Shown: positions 52,377-60,863 of the stretch, piece by piece
Layout: each line of letters starts with the position of its first letter
Position numbering within the stretch: position 1 is the stretch's first letter
DNA from: Cohnella panacarvi Gsoil 349
GTDB lineage: Bacteria; Bacillota; Bacilli; Paenibacillales; Paenibacillaceae
Length of the DNA: 64,000 nt
Direction: 5' to 3'
Assembly (NCBI RefSeq): GCF_000515335.1
Contig: NZ_KI911563.1
Coordinates: 3,310,936 to 3,374,935 of the forward strand
Position numbers and translations under genes: made by a program
The notes under the pieces: model-generated
Told to the model about the DNA's origin: nothing
What the model saw: the letters and a program-made list of their open reading frames with translations, nothing else
The model's database searches: none

Positions 52377-53456
52377 ATGAACCGAATGGGCCACACGTAC
52401 ATCATCGCCGAGGCCGGCGTAAACCATAATGGATCTATTGAAATTGCTAAACAATTGATTGATGCAGCAGTAGAGGCCGGAGCAGATGCTGTGAAGTTTC
52501 AAACGTTCAAATCGGAGAAGATCGTTAAGAGGCAAGCGATTAAGGCGCAGTATCAAATGAAGACAACGGATTCAAATGAAACGCAACTCGAAATGTTGAA
52601 GAAGCTGGAATTGGATGAAACCATGCATCAGGTTCTTATTGAGTATTGCAATGTGAAAAAGATACAGTTCCTATCCACGCCGTTCGACTTAGAGAGTGTA
52701 GATTTATTGGCTAATACATTTGATTTACCAATGTTAAAAGTACCTTCAGGAGAAATTTCTAATGGACCGTTGTTGCTGAAGATGGCGCGCACGATGAAGC
52801 CGATCGTCATGTCAACGGGCATGTGCACGATTGCTGATGTGGAGTCGGCGTTAGCCATCCTTGCGTTTGGTTATCAGGATATCGGCGAAGAACCCTCAAT
52901 GACGGCTTTTCTGAACGCCTACTGCTCGGAAGAGGGTCAGCAACAGTTGAAAGAAAGAGTTACACTATTGCATTGCACATCGGAGTATCCTGCTCCTTTT
53001 AACGAAGTTAATCTAAAGATGATGGACACACTGTCCCATGCTTTTCATTTGCCAGTTGGTTACTCCGACCATACGAATGGAATCGCGATTCCCATCGCGG
53101 CCGTTGCGCGTGGGGCGAAAGTCATTGAGAAGCATTTCACGCTGGATCGCAACATGCTAGGGCCGGATCATAAGGCTTCATTAGAACCTGATGAACTAAA
53201 GCAGATGGTACAATCCATCCGACAAGTTGAAGTGTCAATAGGTAGTCCGAACAAGAAGCCGGCTCCATCGGAATTAAACAATAAAGATGTCGTTCGCAAA
53301 AGTCTTGTCGCTGCAAGAGATATTCAAGCGGGAGAGATTTTCACTGAAGAGAATCTGACGTTTAAGAGGCCTGGGTTTGGAGTTTCTCCCATGCAGTATT
53401 GGGAATACTTAGGTCAAAAGGCAGTTAAAGATTATTTGGAAGACGACATGATTTAA
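52377..53456 (+). CDS. legI: N,N'-diacetyllegionaminate synthase LegI (NeuB family)
   Basis: Condenses the LegG product with phosphoenolpyruvate to form the nine-carbon legionaminic acid. The 359-aa protein shows the NeuB barrel (YIIAEAGVNHNGSIEIAKQL, GADAVKFQTFKSEKIV, LSTPFDLESVDLL, KVPSGEISNGPLL, LLHCTSEYPAP, GYSDHTNG) and a C-terminal antifreeze-like SAF domain from about residue 295 (RKSLVAARDIQAGEIF). ATG 52377 is preferred to GTG 52374; AAGGGGA lies upstream. Confidence 0.94.
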   Translation: MNRMGHTYIIAEAGVNHNGSIEIAKQLIDAAVEAGADAVKFQTFKSEKIVKRQAIKAQYQMKTTDSNETQLEMLKKLELDETMHQVLIEYCNVKKIQFLSTPFDLESVDLLANTFDLPMLKVPSGEISNGPLLLKMARTMKPIVMSTGMCTIADVESALAILAFGYQDIGEEPSMTAFLNAYCSEEGQQQLKERVTLLHCTSEYPAPFNEVNLKMMDTLSHAFHLPVGYSDHTNGIAIPIAAVARGAKVIEKHFTLDRNMLGPDHKASLEPDELKQMVQSIRQVEVSIGSPNKKPAPSELNNKDVVRKSLVAARDIQAGEIFTEENLTFKRPGFGVSPMQYWEYLGQKAVKDYLEDDMI

Positions 53457-53494
53457 TATATTAGTTCATTCTTGGATCGAGTGGTGTACATGAC

Positions 53495-54472
53495 ATGATT
53501 GCAGCTGTTATCGGGTTAGGCTCTATGGGAAAAAGAAGGTTACGTTTAATCCAAAAGTACAACGCGTCAATCAGAATCGTCGGTGTTGATACAAGCGAAA
53601 ATCGTCGTACAGCCTGTGTAGAGGAGTATGGCATCCAAACATATGGACGTTTGGAAGACTTGTTCCATGCCCATCGAGTCGATTGTGCGTTTATTTGTAC
53701 CTCTCCTTTGTCGCACCACAGTATTATTACTCCATGTCTAGAACAGGGAGTACATGTGTTCAGCGAATTGAACTTGGTTGCGGATGGATATGAACAGAAT
53801 ATTGCATTAGCAAAGAAGAATGATCAGATATTGTTTATGTCTTCTACGTTTTTATATCGTGATGAAATAAGGGAGATTAAGTCCCAAGTTCGAAGAGTGA
53901 AGAGTCCGCTTAATTATACTTATCATGTTGGCCAATATTTGCCCGACTGGCACCCGTGGGAAAGTTATAAAGACTACTTTGTTGGAGACAAACGCTCCAA
54001 CGGTTGCAGAGAACTGTTCGCAATCGAGTTGCCTTGGTTAATCGATGTATTTGGAGAAATCGTCAACGTAAATGTAGTAAAGAACAAAATAAGTACCTTG
54101 AACATTGACTACAATGACAACTATTTAGTCGTCATCGAGCATTCATCGGGACATAAAGGAACTCTTGCTCTGGATGTTATTTCTCGAAAAGCAGTAAGAA
54201 ACTTAGAGGTATTCGGCGAGGAATTATTCCTCTCTTGGAACGGCTCGCCAACCGGTTTAAAGGTTTATGATTTCGAGAACAAAACCGATATGGAAATAGA
54301 TGTGTACAACGAGATCGATCAATTAGGCAACTATGCAAAGTTCGTCGTGGAAAATGCTTATTTGAACGAAATCGTTTCTTTTTTTGAATCGATACACGAA
54401 CGGAAAGTCCCGATCTATACTTTCGAGAATGATCTAGAAATTATAAAATTGATCGATAAAATTGAGGGCTGA
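53495..54472 (+). CDS. Gfo/Idh/MocA-like oxidoreductase lacking the EKP lysine
   Basis: A 325-aa protein with an N-terminal Rossmann domain (AAVIGLGSMGKRRLRLI) and the C-terminal beta-sheet substrate domain of this family. At the usual EKP catalytic motif it reads SELNLVADG, so Lys is Leu (residue 92) and Pro is Leu or Val. It may have lost redox chemistry or act as a partner of the next protein, which keeps EKP. Such genes are not part of the standard legionaminic pathway; they could alter the C7 to C9 side chain or another sugar. It overlaps the upstream frame of the next gene and lies between legI and legF. Confidence 0.75.
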   Translation: MIAAVIGLGSMGKRRLRLIQKYNASIRIVGVDTSENRRTACVEEYGIQTYGRLEDLFHAHRVDCAFICTSPLSHHSIITPCLEQGVHVFSELNLVADGYEQNIALAKKNDQILFMSSTFLYRDEIREIKSQVRRVKSPLNYTYHVGQYLPDWHPWESYKDYFVGDKRSNGCRELFAIELPWLIDVFGEIVNVNVVKNKISTLNIDYNDNYLVVIEHSSGHKGTLALDVISRKAVRNLEVFGEELFLSWNGSPTGLKVYDFENKTDMEIDVYNEIDQLGNYAKFVVENAYLNEIVSFFESIHERKVPIYTFENDLEIIKLIDKIEG

Positions 54473-54473
54473 C

Positions 54474-55424
54474 ATGAGTCGAGAATATAAGATCGGGATT
54501 GTCGGACTAGGTTCAATCGGAACCAGACACTTGAAGAACGTGGCCTCCGTACTAGGGGAAAAGGGCTGTACTTTTACGATAGACTTGATAAGAAGCAGAC
54601 AAGCTCAAGAAGTTAATGATGAGATTGCTCATCTCGTTAATCATACTTATTACTCCTATGAGGAAGTGCCGTATGGATACGATGTAATATTCGTGACCAA
54701 CCCGACGCACTTACATTTTGAAACGATCAAGCAGTACTCACCAAAAACCGATTTTATGTTCATCGAGAAACCTGTATTTGACAAGCTTGATCTCTCCGTA
54801 GAAAAGTTGGATTTGCGTAACTCCGAGAAATATTATGTGGCCTGTCCATTGAGATATACCAATGTTATTCAGTATTTAAAGCACAACATAGAAGCTGACA
54901 AAGTGTATTCCGTAAGAGTTATATCCTCGAGCTATCTTCCCGATTGGAGACCAAACGTGGATTATCGAAACACCTACAGTGCCAAAAAAGATGAGGGTGG
55001 AGGGGTTTCGATCGATTTAATTCATGAATGGGATTATCTGATCTACTTATTCGGTTACCCTGAGAAACTAATCAATATTCGCGATAAATTTTCTAACCTA
55101 GAAATCGACAGCGATGATTTATCGATTTATATTGCAAGATATAAGAGCATGGCTGTTGAGGTGCACTTAGACTATTTCGGCCGTAAACCGATAAGGGAAA
55201 TTCAGCTATTCACAGATCAGGATACTATAGTTGGTGATTTGATTAATAGTGAAATCCGGTTCATGAAGAGCGGACAAAAACTCTCATTCAATGAATCGCG
55301 AAATGATTTCCAACATCGAGAAATTGCGTATTTTTTTGAAATGATTGAAGGGAAAGAAATAAATCATAATTCTCTATCGACAGCTTTGAACACGCTTAAG
55401 ATCGCAAAGGAGGGAGAACTGTAA
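54474..55424 (+). CDS. Gfo/Idh/MocA-family oxidoreductase with intact EKP
   Basis: A 316-aa NAD(P)-dependent oxidoreductase: IGIVGLGSIGTRHLKNV (cofactor loop), FVTNPTHLHFETI, FIEKPVFD with the catalytic Lys at about 99, and DEGGGVSIDLIHEWDYLIYLFG, a common substrate-pocket segment. Paralogous to the preceding gene. ATG 54474 begins directly after the previous stop (54470-54472). It shares its last base with legF, so it belongs to the nonulosonic acid operon; its substrate is unknown. Confidence 0.82.
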   Translation: MSREYKIGIVGLGSIGTRHLKNVASVLGEKGCTFTIDLIRSRQAQEVNDEIAHLVNHTYYSYEEVPYGYDVIFVTNPTHLHFETIKQYSPKTDFMFIEKPVFDKLDLSVEKLDLRNSEKYYVACPLRYTNVIQYLKHNIEADKVYSVRVISSSYLPDWRPNVDYRNTYSAKKDEGGGVSIDLIHEWDYLIYLFGYPEKLINIRDKFSNLEIDSDDLSIYIARYKSMAVEVHLDYFGRKPIREIQLFTDQDTIVGDLINSEIRFMKSGQKLSFNESRNDFQHREIAYFFEMIEGKEINHNSLSTALNTLKIAKEGEL

Positions 55425-56194
55425 TGAACATCCTGTTTACGATTTGTGGACGAGCCGGTTCTAAAGGAATCAAAAACAAAAACTTGAAAGACTTTTTGGG
55501 ATATCCATTGCCGTTGTTCACTGTCTCTGCGATCGACTTGTACATGAGGGGAAATCCACACGTACAATGTGATATCGTCTTGAACACCGACAGTAAAGAT
55601 CTTATTGAATTGTTTCAAGGTTCTTTGAGAATCAAGGTTGACGTGGTTGATAGAGATGCAACACTTGGGTTGGATAATACCCCCAAGGTGGCAGTCATTC
55701 GAAACAGCTTTGAGATCATGCAGGTACGTAAGTCGATAAAATATAATATGGTTGTTGACTTAGATATAACCTCTCCGATAAGAAGCGTTGATGATGTTAG
55801 TAATCTTATTCAAAAGAAAATAACTTCCTTAGCCGATGTAGTGTTTTCAGTAACCAATGCAAGAAGAAATCCTTATTTCAATATGGTTGTTCGAACAGAG
55901 AATGGATATGAACGAGTTATTAAATCCTCATTCAATACAAGACAGGAAGCACCGGAAATATTCGACATGAATGCTTCATTATATGCTTACTCTCCGAGCT
56001 TTCTCGGGAGTGGGAAAGGAATATTTGAAGGAAAGTGCGATGTGATCCAGATGATGGATACGGCTGTACTTGATATAGATCATGAAAGCGATTTAGAGAT
56101 GATGAAAGTTATCGCGGAGCACTTGTTTAATCATTATCCGAAGCTTAGCGAGGTAAGAGACAATATTAAGTTATTAACTAAAACCCCTTATTAA
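55424..56194 (+). CDS. legF: CMP-legionaminic acid synthetase LegF (NeuA family)
   Basis: Activates the nonulosonic acid with CTP to CMP-sugar. The 256-aa protein has the NeuA signature FTICGRAGSKGIKNKNLKDF, LNTDSKDL, DRDATLGLDNTPK, the VVDLDITSPIRSVDDV segment and DMNASLYAYSP. ATG 55424 overlaps the previous stop (ATGA type). It closes the Leg module, and its product is the donor predicted for the protein at 44729. Confidence 0.92.
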   Translation: MNILFTICGRAGSKGIKNKNLKDFLGYPLPLFTVSAIDLYMRGNPHVQCDIVLNTDSKDLIELFQGSLRIKVDVVDRDATLGLDNTPKVAVIRNSFEIMQVRKSIKYNMVVDLDITSPIRSVDDVSNLIQKKITSLADVVFSVTNARRNPYFNMVVRTENGYERVIKSSFNTRQEAPEIFDMNASLYAYSPSFLGSGKGIFEGKCDVIQMMDTAVLDIDHESDLEMMKVIAEHLFNHYPKLSEVRDNIKLLTKTPY

Positions 56195-56224
56195 TTAAAA
56201 TACAAAAAAAGAAGAATCAAAATT

Positions 56225-57505
56225 ATGAACCTAAACATTAATAATTTATTGAGAAACAAATTTTTCAAAAATTCAATATTGTATACCATAAGCTCAATGA
56301 TGACGCCGATCATTGGGCTAGTTATGCTCCCTATTTTTACGAAGCATTTAACGCCGGCTGAATATGGGACGATGACAACAGTCTTGACGATTATGGGTCT
56401 AATGCAATTCCTTCTCTTACTCGGACTGCATGGAGCTGTAACGCGTTTTTTTTATGACTTTTTAGATCAACCAGAAAAACAAAAAGAATATATTGGATCT
56501 ATATTTGTGTTTGTCTTGTTTTTTTCCACTTTGATAGCGATCATGTTATTTATCTTCAATAAACCGATTGGATCATTATTATTCAAAAATATACCGTTAA
56601 ATCCGTATTACTTTTATCTAATCGGATTATCATGGATAATTGCGTTATCGGCACTACAAACTGCGCTTTTTAGGGTACAAGAAAAAGCGGGATTGCTTGT
56701 GTTATTTAATGTCATCAAAGAACTTTTGATTATGGGGTGCTCTTCCTATTTAATAATTAATAAAGGATTCGGGGCAGAGGGCCAATTAATTTCACAACTT
56801 ATCATTACAACTATTATTGTTGTCATTATTTTTTTCATTCAGTTCAAATTTCTAAAATTCAATATGCAACGAACTTTCGTTAAGCAAAGTTTATTGTTCA
56901 GTATACCTTTGTTGCCCCATGTTGCAAGTAGTTGGATCATCAATTCCTCAGACAGAGTAATATTAGAAAAATTCGTGGGGATTACTGAAGTCGGTATATA
57001 TGCGTTAGCGGCACAAGTGTCGATGGTATTAGGGTTATTTTTCTCAAGCATTAATGATGCGTTAGTTCCAAGATATACGCGGTTACGAATGGAAGGCCAT
57101 GCTTTAAAGGCGGATAAATTGCTGAAAATATTTTTCTATGTTGTTATTTCCTTTGGCATTACGTCAATACCGGTAGCTATGTACGCAATTAAATTAATAT
57201 CGTCAGACGATTACTATGATGCAATAGCATTGATCCCATTATTGCTGGTTGGCAAAATATTTACCGGGTTTTACTTTATTCCCGTTGCAAAGCTCTTCTA
57301 TGAGAAAAAAACAAAATCGATTGCAACAAGCAGTACGATTGCTGCAATTATCCATGTAGCCTTTAATTCAATACTGATTCCGTTACTTGGTTTATACGGT
57401 GCGATTATTTCGTCTATTTCTGCAGAAATCATAAGATTTTTATTAATATATAGAGCAAGTATGCAACATAAAGCGACGTCTTCGATCGAGGCGAATAAGC
57501 CTTGA
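56225..57505 (+). CDS. wzx: Wzx-type oligosaccharide flippase
   Basis: A 426-aa membrane protein with about 12 helices of the polysaccharide transporter (MOP) family: SMMTPIIGLVMLPIFTKHLTPAEYGTM at the N-terminus and SDRVILEKFVGITEVGIYALA near 235, which is highly typical of Wzx. It moves lipid-linked repeat units across the membrane for Wzy. Very AT-rich, like its downstream neighbours. Confidence 0.88.
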   Translation: MNLNINNLLRNKFFKNSILYTISSMMTPIIGLVMLPIFTKHLTPAEYGTMTTVLTIMGLMQFLLLLGLHGAVTRFFYDFLDQPEKQKEYIGSIFVFVLFFSTLIAIMLFIFNKPIGSLLFKNIPLNPYYFYLIGLSWIIALSALQTALFRVQEKAGLLVLFNVIKELLIMGCSSYLIINKGFGAEGQLISQLIITTIIVVIIFFIQFKFLKFNMQRTFVKQSLLFSIPLLPHVASSWIINSSDRVILEKFVGITEVGIYALAAQVSMVLGLFFSSINDALVPRYTRLRMEGHALKADKLLKIFFYVVISFGITSIPVAMYAIKLISSDDYYDAIALIPLLLVGKIFTGFYFIPVAKLFYEKKTKSIATSSTIAAIIHVAFNSILIPLLGLYGAIISSISAEIIRFLLIYRASMQHKATSSIEANKP

Positions 57506-57544
57506 AAAGAAGGAGGATTCCGATAAAATAGCGAGGTGTTACCA

Positions 57545-58645
57545 ATGGAGATTCGATATTTCAGACGTTCTGAAACAGAATTATTACAGAATGCAATTCA
57601 CTCTGTGTGGGCTCCAAATCACGTTCTAGGCCGAAATGAACAATTGTTAAACTATATGTTTTATGAAAATCCAGCAAAGCATCATTGGGTTGATGCAGAA
57701 TATTATAGTTTCTTGGGAGCATGGGAAGATAATAAAGTGGTCGGTTTGCTAGGTGTTATGCCGTTTGAAGTAAATAATAAAGGGAATACGCAAGTTGGAT
57801 GTAGTTTGACGAACTGGATAGTCCCCCCAGAGTATAGAAGTACTGGCGCTGGTTATGCTTTGTTTCATACGGTTAAAGAACGTAATCCCGAGATGATTCT
57901 GTCCTTAGGTATTAATAGTACCGTCGCCAAGTTATATAAGAAAATGGGGTGGAGTATTCTTCAGGATGTACCAAGATGGGTAGGGATCGTGAACAAACAG
58001 AAAACGGTAGATAAGATGTTGAACGGAAACGAACGGTCGCTAAGATTTTGGGATGAGTTGAAGACATATCAGTATAATAGCGAATATCAAATTTTTGATT
58101 ATATAGATGAACAGTGGGATCAGTTTTACGAACAATCCTTTGCTCCTAAAACGATCGGGTTCTCCAGGAATTTTCAATTTATTAAATGGCGTTATATAAA
58201 CCATCCCGCGTTCAACTATAATATAATTACCTGTAAAGACGGAAATAATAATATTAGGGGAATGGCTATAATCCGTATCGAATCCGTACTTAACAATTGT
58301 GAGAAAATTGGAAGAATAGTGGAGTTTATCGCCGTGGATCAAGACAGTTCTGTTAGTCTTGCGAATGCGGTCGCGGAAAAGGCCAAAGATTGCTTGTTCT
58401 TGGATTTTTATTGTTTCTCATCCATTAGTACTTGGGGCTTGGAGGCCATCGGATTTAAAAAAATACTGGCGAGTGAGAATGATCCTGTCGTGGTCCCTAC
58501 AAGATTTCAGCCCATTGATTTAACAATTACAAACATGATGGCTGCGTTTTCGATACAATCAGATATTAAGAACAAGATTAATCTTGCAGAGGAATCCTGC
58601 TTCTACATCACTAAAGGAGATTCGGACCAGGATCGACCTAATTAG
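57545..58645 (+). CDS. GNAT-fold N-acyltransferase-like protein
   Basis: A 366-aa protein with a GNAT domain in the first 150 residues (GAWEDNKVVGLLGVMPFEV, TNWIVPPEYRSTGAGYALF, LSLGINSTVAKLYKKMGW) and a related second half (FAVDQ-like strand VEFIAVDQDSSVSLANAVAEK), suggesting a tandem GNAT. The VPPEYRSTGAG loop is where acyl-CoA or acyl-ACP pyrophosphate or phosphopantetheine binds. Four acyl-carrier and deacetylase genes follow, so I infer it transfers a short acyl group to an amino sugar. ATG 57545 with GAGGTG 6 bases upstream is preferred over GTG 57536. Confidence 0.65.
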   Translation: MEIRYFRRSETELLQNAIHSVWAPNHVLGRNEQLLNYMFYENPAKHHWVDAEYYSFLGAWEDNKVVGLLGVMPFEVNNKGNTQVGCSLTNWIVPPEYRSTGAGYALFHTVKERNPEMILSLGINSTVAKLYKKMGWSILQDVPRWVGIVNKQKTVDKMLNGNERSLRFWDELKTYQYNSEYQIFDYIDEQWDQFYEQSFAPKTIGFSRNFQFIKWRYINHPAFNYNIITCKDGNNNIRGMAIIRIESVLNNCEKIGRIVEFIAVDQDSSVSLANAVAEKAKDCLFLDFYCFSSISTWGLEAIGFKKILASENDPVVVPTRFQPIDLTITNMMAAFSIQSDIKNKINLAEESCFYITKGDSDQDRPN

Positions 58646-58660
58646 CTTTTAGGAGGAACT

Positions 58661-59557
58661 ATGAAAGATATAGCCGTTATGTATCATTATGTAAAGACTA
58701 ATGATTGGAAAGGCATTGTTTCATTAGAACCTGAAATATTTGAGCAACAAATTGATATATTGAATAAGTCTTACGAGATTGTGAGTCCTGACGATTTACG
58801 TAAGCCGAGGGGATTGAAACCAAGATGCGTATTAACTTTTGATGACGGAACCAAAGATCAATATACGATTGCTTTTCAAATTATGAAAAACAAGGGCGTT
58901 CCCGGTTATTTTACAGTCATGTCTAGTCCATTACTTGATGAAGTGGTGCCTATTTTTCATCTGGTCCACATCGTTCTTTCGTTCCATTCGGATGAAGAAA
59001 TATGGGGGGATTTAAGGGGCAGATATGATGTCGATGAGGTGCCGCAATTATCCGGAATTTATAGCTATGAGAAAGATATTTATAGAAGATATAACAAGTA
59101 TGCATTTAATTTCTTTTTAACTAAGGATCAAGCTAGGGATTATTTGCAGGAGAAGGCAATTAAGGTGTTTGGTACGAGTAAGAATTTGATTGATCAATAT
59201 TACGTGAGTAAAAATGAATTTATGGAGATGAAGAGTCAGGGTATGACGATAGGTGTCCACTGTGCACACCATACTCCATATTGCGGTGACGCCAACATCT
59301 TCTATAAAGATGAAATTGAGCCGTGTGGTCTGTTTCTAAAGAATGAACTTAACATTACTCCGGAATGGTACACACCTGCATTTGGAGGAGGAGAACAATA
59401 TAAAGCAATGTTCCGTGATTTGGAGCCAATTCTAAGAGAGCATGGCTACAAAGCGGGATTTGCAACGACTCCTGGGAAAAATAACGGCTTGTCTAATTTC
59501 TGGTTGAATCGATATGATTGTATCCATGTACCCCCATTTAAATCGATAGAAAACTAA
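58661..59557 (+). CDS. Polysaccharide (CE4) deacetylase-like protein
   Basis: A 298-aa protein of the polysaccharide deacetylase superfamily: AVMYHYVKTNDWKG near the start, VLTFDDGTKDQY with the metal and base Asp pair (about residues 60-62), GVHCAHHTPY (His ligands near 205-210) and a C-terminal GFATTPGKNN segment. No signal peptide or membrane segment is seen, so it would act in the cytosol on a sugar nucleotide or lipid-linked sugar rather than on the wall. In context it could free an amine for re-acylation by the GNAT-like enzyme. Confidence 0.8.
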   Translation: MKDIAVMYHYVKTNDWKGIVSLEPEIFEQQIDILNKSYEIVSPDDLRKPRGLKPRCVLTFDDGTKDQYTIAFQIMKNKGVPGYFTVMSSPLLDEVVPIFHLVHIVLSFHSDEEIWGDLRGRYDVDEVPQLSGIYSYEKDIYRRYNKYAFNFFLTKDQARDYLQEKAIKVFGTSKNLIDQYYVSKNEFMEMKSQGMTIGVHCAHHTPYCGDANIFYKDEIEPCGLFLKNELNITPEWYTPAFGGGEQYKAMFRDLEPILREHGYKAGFATTPGKNNGLSNFWLNRYDCIHVPPFKSIEN

Positions 59558-59584
59558 TGAAGTATTCTAGAAAGGGGAGAGACA

Positions 59585-60571
59585 ATGGTTACCATTAAAA
59601 GCATTGAGTACTATCTTCCTGAACATGTGGAAGTAAATGATCGCAATGATAAGCTAACCACCAAAATTGGTATATTTGAAAAGCGCATTGCTAAAGCTGA
59701 TGAATATGCATCGGATTTGGCAATAGCAGCAGCCAATCAATTGTTTGAGAAGAACGACATTAAGCGGGAAGATATTGATTTCTTGCTTTATTGTACACAA
59801 TCACCGGATTATTATTTGCCGACTACAGCTTGTGTGTTACAAAACAGGCTGTCGCTTCCAACATCAATTGGAGCACTCGATATCAATTTAGGATGTTCTG
59901 GCTATGTCTACGGGCTATCCTTAGCAAAGGGGTTAATCGAAAGCGGACAAGCTAACAATGTTCTATTTATTACAGCAGATACGTATAGCAAATTCATACA
60001 TCCTAAGGACAGAAGCGTGAAACCGCTTTTCGGGGACGGAGCGACAGCCACCTTATTAACGGCTGCACCAGGTCCGTTTGGTTTGAAATCTTTTGTGTTC
60101 GGGACAGACGGAAGTGGAAGCAATAATCTGATCGTGCCTGCAGGCGGGCTCAGAAATCCGTTGTCAGAAGCAAATTTAAAGGAAGAAACGGACGCATTCG
60201 GTAACATTAGATCGAACAGTAACCTGTATATGAACGGACCTGAAATATTTAATTTTACTTTGAATGAGGTTCCGGCATCCATCAATAAACTACTCGAAAA
60301 AGAAGGTTGTAATCTCGAGGATTTTGATTTCTTTATTTTTCATCAAGCTAATCAATACATGTTGGAGTATCTTAGGAAAAAGTTGAAGATAGATTCAAAT
60401 AAATTCTCGATACAATTTGGTGATTGCGGAAATACAGTATCTTCAACCATTCCCATTGCTTTAAAGAGGGAACTAGAGAACGGAAAGATTAAAAAAGGCG
60501 ATAAAGTTATGCTTGTAGGATTTGGTGTAGGGTATTCATGGGCTGCTGCTTCATTGACCTGGAATGAATAA
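59585..60571 (+). CDS. 3-oxoacyl-ACP synthase III-like condensing enzyme
   Basis: A 328-aa thiolase-fold enzyme of the FabH class. The Cys-His-Asn triad is intact: C104 in NLGCSGYVYGL, H253 in FHQANQYML and N283 in GNTVSSTIP, so it should condense an acyl-CoA with malonyl-ACP. FabH proteins normally start fatty acid synthesis; this copy is instead inside a glycan operon with its own ACP and reductase, suggesting it makes acetoacetyl-ACP or a similar short 3-keto acyl chain for a sugar. Some members of this group make alkyl or branched units, so chain type is uncertain. RBS AGGGGAGAG is upstream of the ATG. Confidence 0.85.
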   Translation: MVTIKSIEYYLPEHVEVNDRNDKLTTKIGIFEKRIAKADEYASDLAIAAANQLFEKNDIKREDIDFLLYCTQSPDYYLPTTACVLQNRLSLPTSIGALDINLGCSGYVYGLSLAKGLIESGQANNVLFITADTYSKFIHPKDRSVKPLFGDGATATLLTAAPGPFGLKSFVFGTDGSGSNNLIVPAGGLRNPLSEANLKEETDAFGNIRSNSNLYMNGPEIFNFTLNEVPASINKLLEKEGCNLEDFDFFIFHQANQYMLEYLRKKLKIDSNKFSIQFGDCGNTVSSTIPIALKRELENGKIKKGDKVMLVGFGVGYSWAAASLTWNE

Positions 60572-60594
60572 TAAATATTCGGGAGGAATTTGAT

Positions 60595-60828
60595 ATGATG
60601 ACAGTTGAGAAATTTAAAGAAGTATTTGAGTCAGACATTGTTATGATAGACCCAGGTTTTGTAGATACTGATACTGTTCTTCAGGAGTTATCGGATTGGG
60701 ATTCCTTGGCGTATATTTCACTGAATGCTTGTTTAGACGAGAACTACGGATTTACATTAACCGCCAACGAACTCGCTGAATTATCTGTATTTGGAGACAT
60801 CGTGAAACATATTAATAAGCATCTATAA
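60595..60828 (+). CDS. Dedicated acyl carrier protein
   Basis: A 77-aa acidic protein with the four-helix ACP pattern and the phosphopantetheine site DWDSLAY (Ser 37). It differs from housekeeping AcpP in sequence and in lying next to a FabH-like and an SDR gene in a glycan operon. It would hold the growing acyl chain. GGGAGG precedes ATG 60595; a second ATG follows immediately. The 35-base gap to the SDR gene fits one operon. Confidence 0.88.
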   Translation: MMTVEKFKEVFESDIVMIDPGFVDTDTVLQELSDWDSLAYISLNACLDENYGFTLTANELAELSVFGDIVKHINKHL

Positions 60829-60863
60829 TAAGTGTTTCTTGAAAATAGGAGTGGATACAATAC

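Noticed and set aside
47320-56194. Pseudaminic acid pathway
   Set aside because: The hydrolysing epimerase is NeuC/LegG type and a PtmE guanylyltransferase is present; no PseG- or PseH-like gene is seen.
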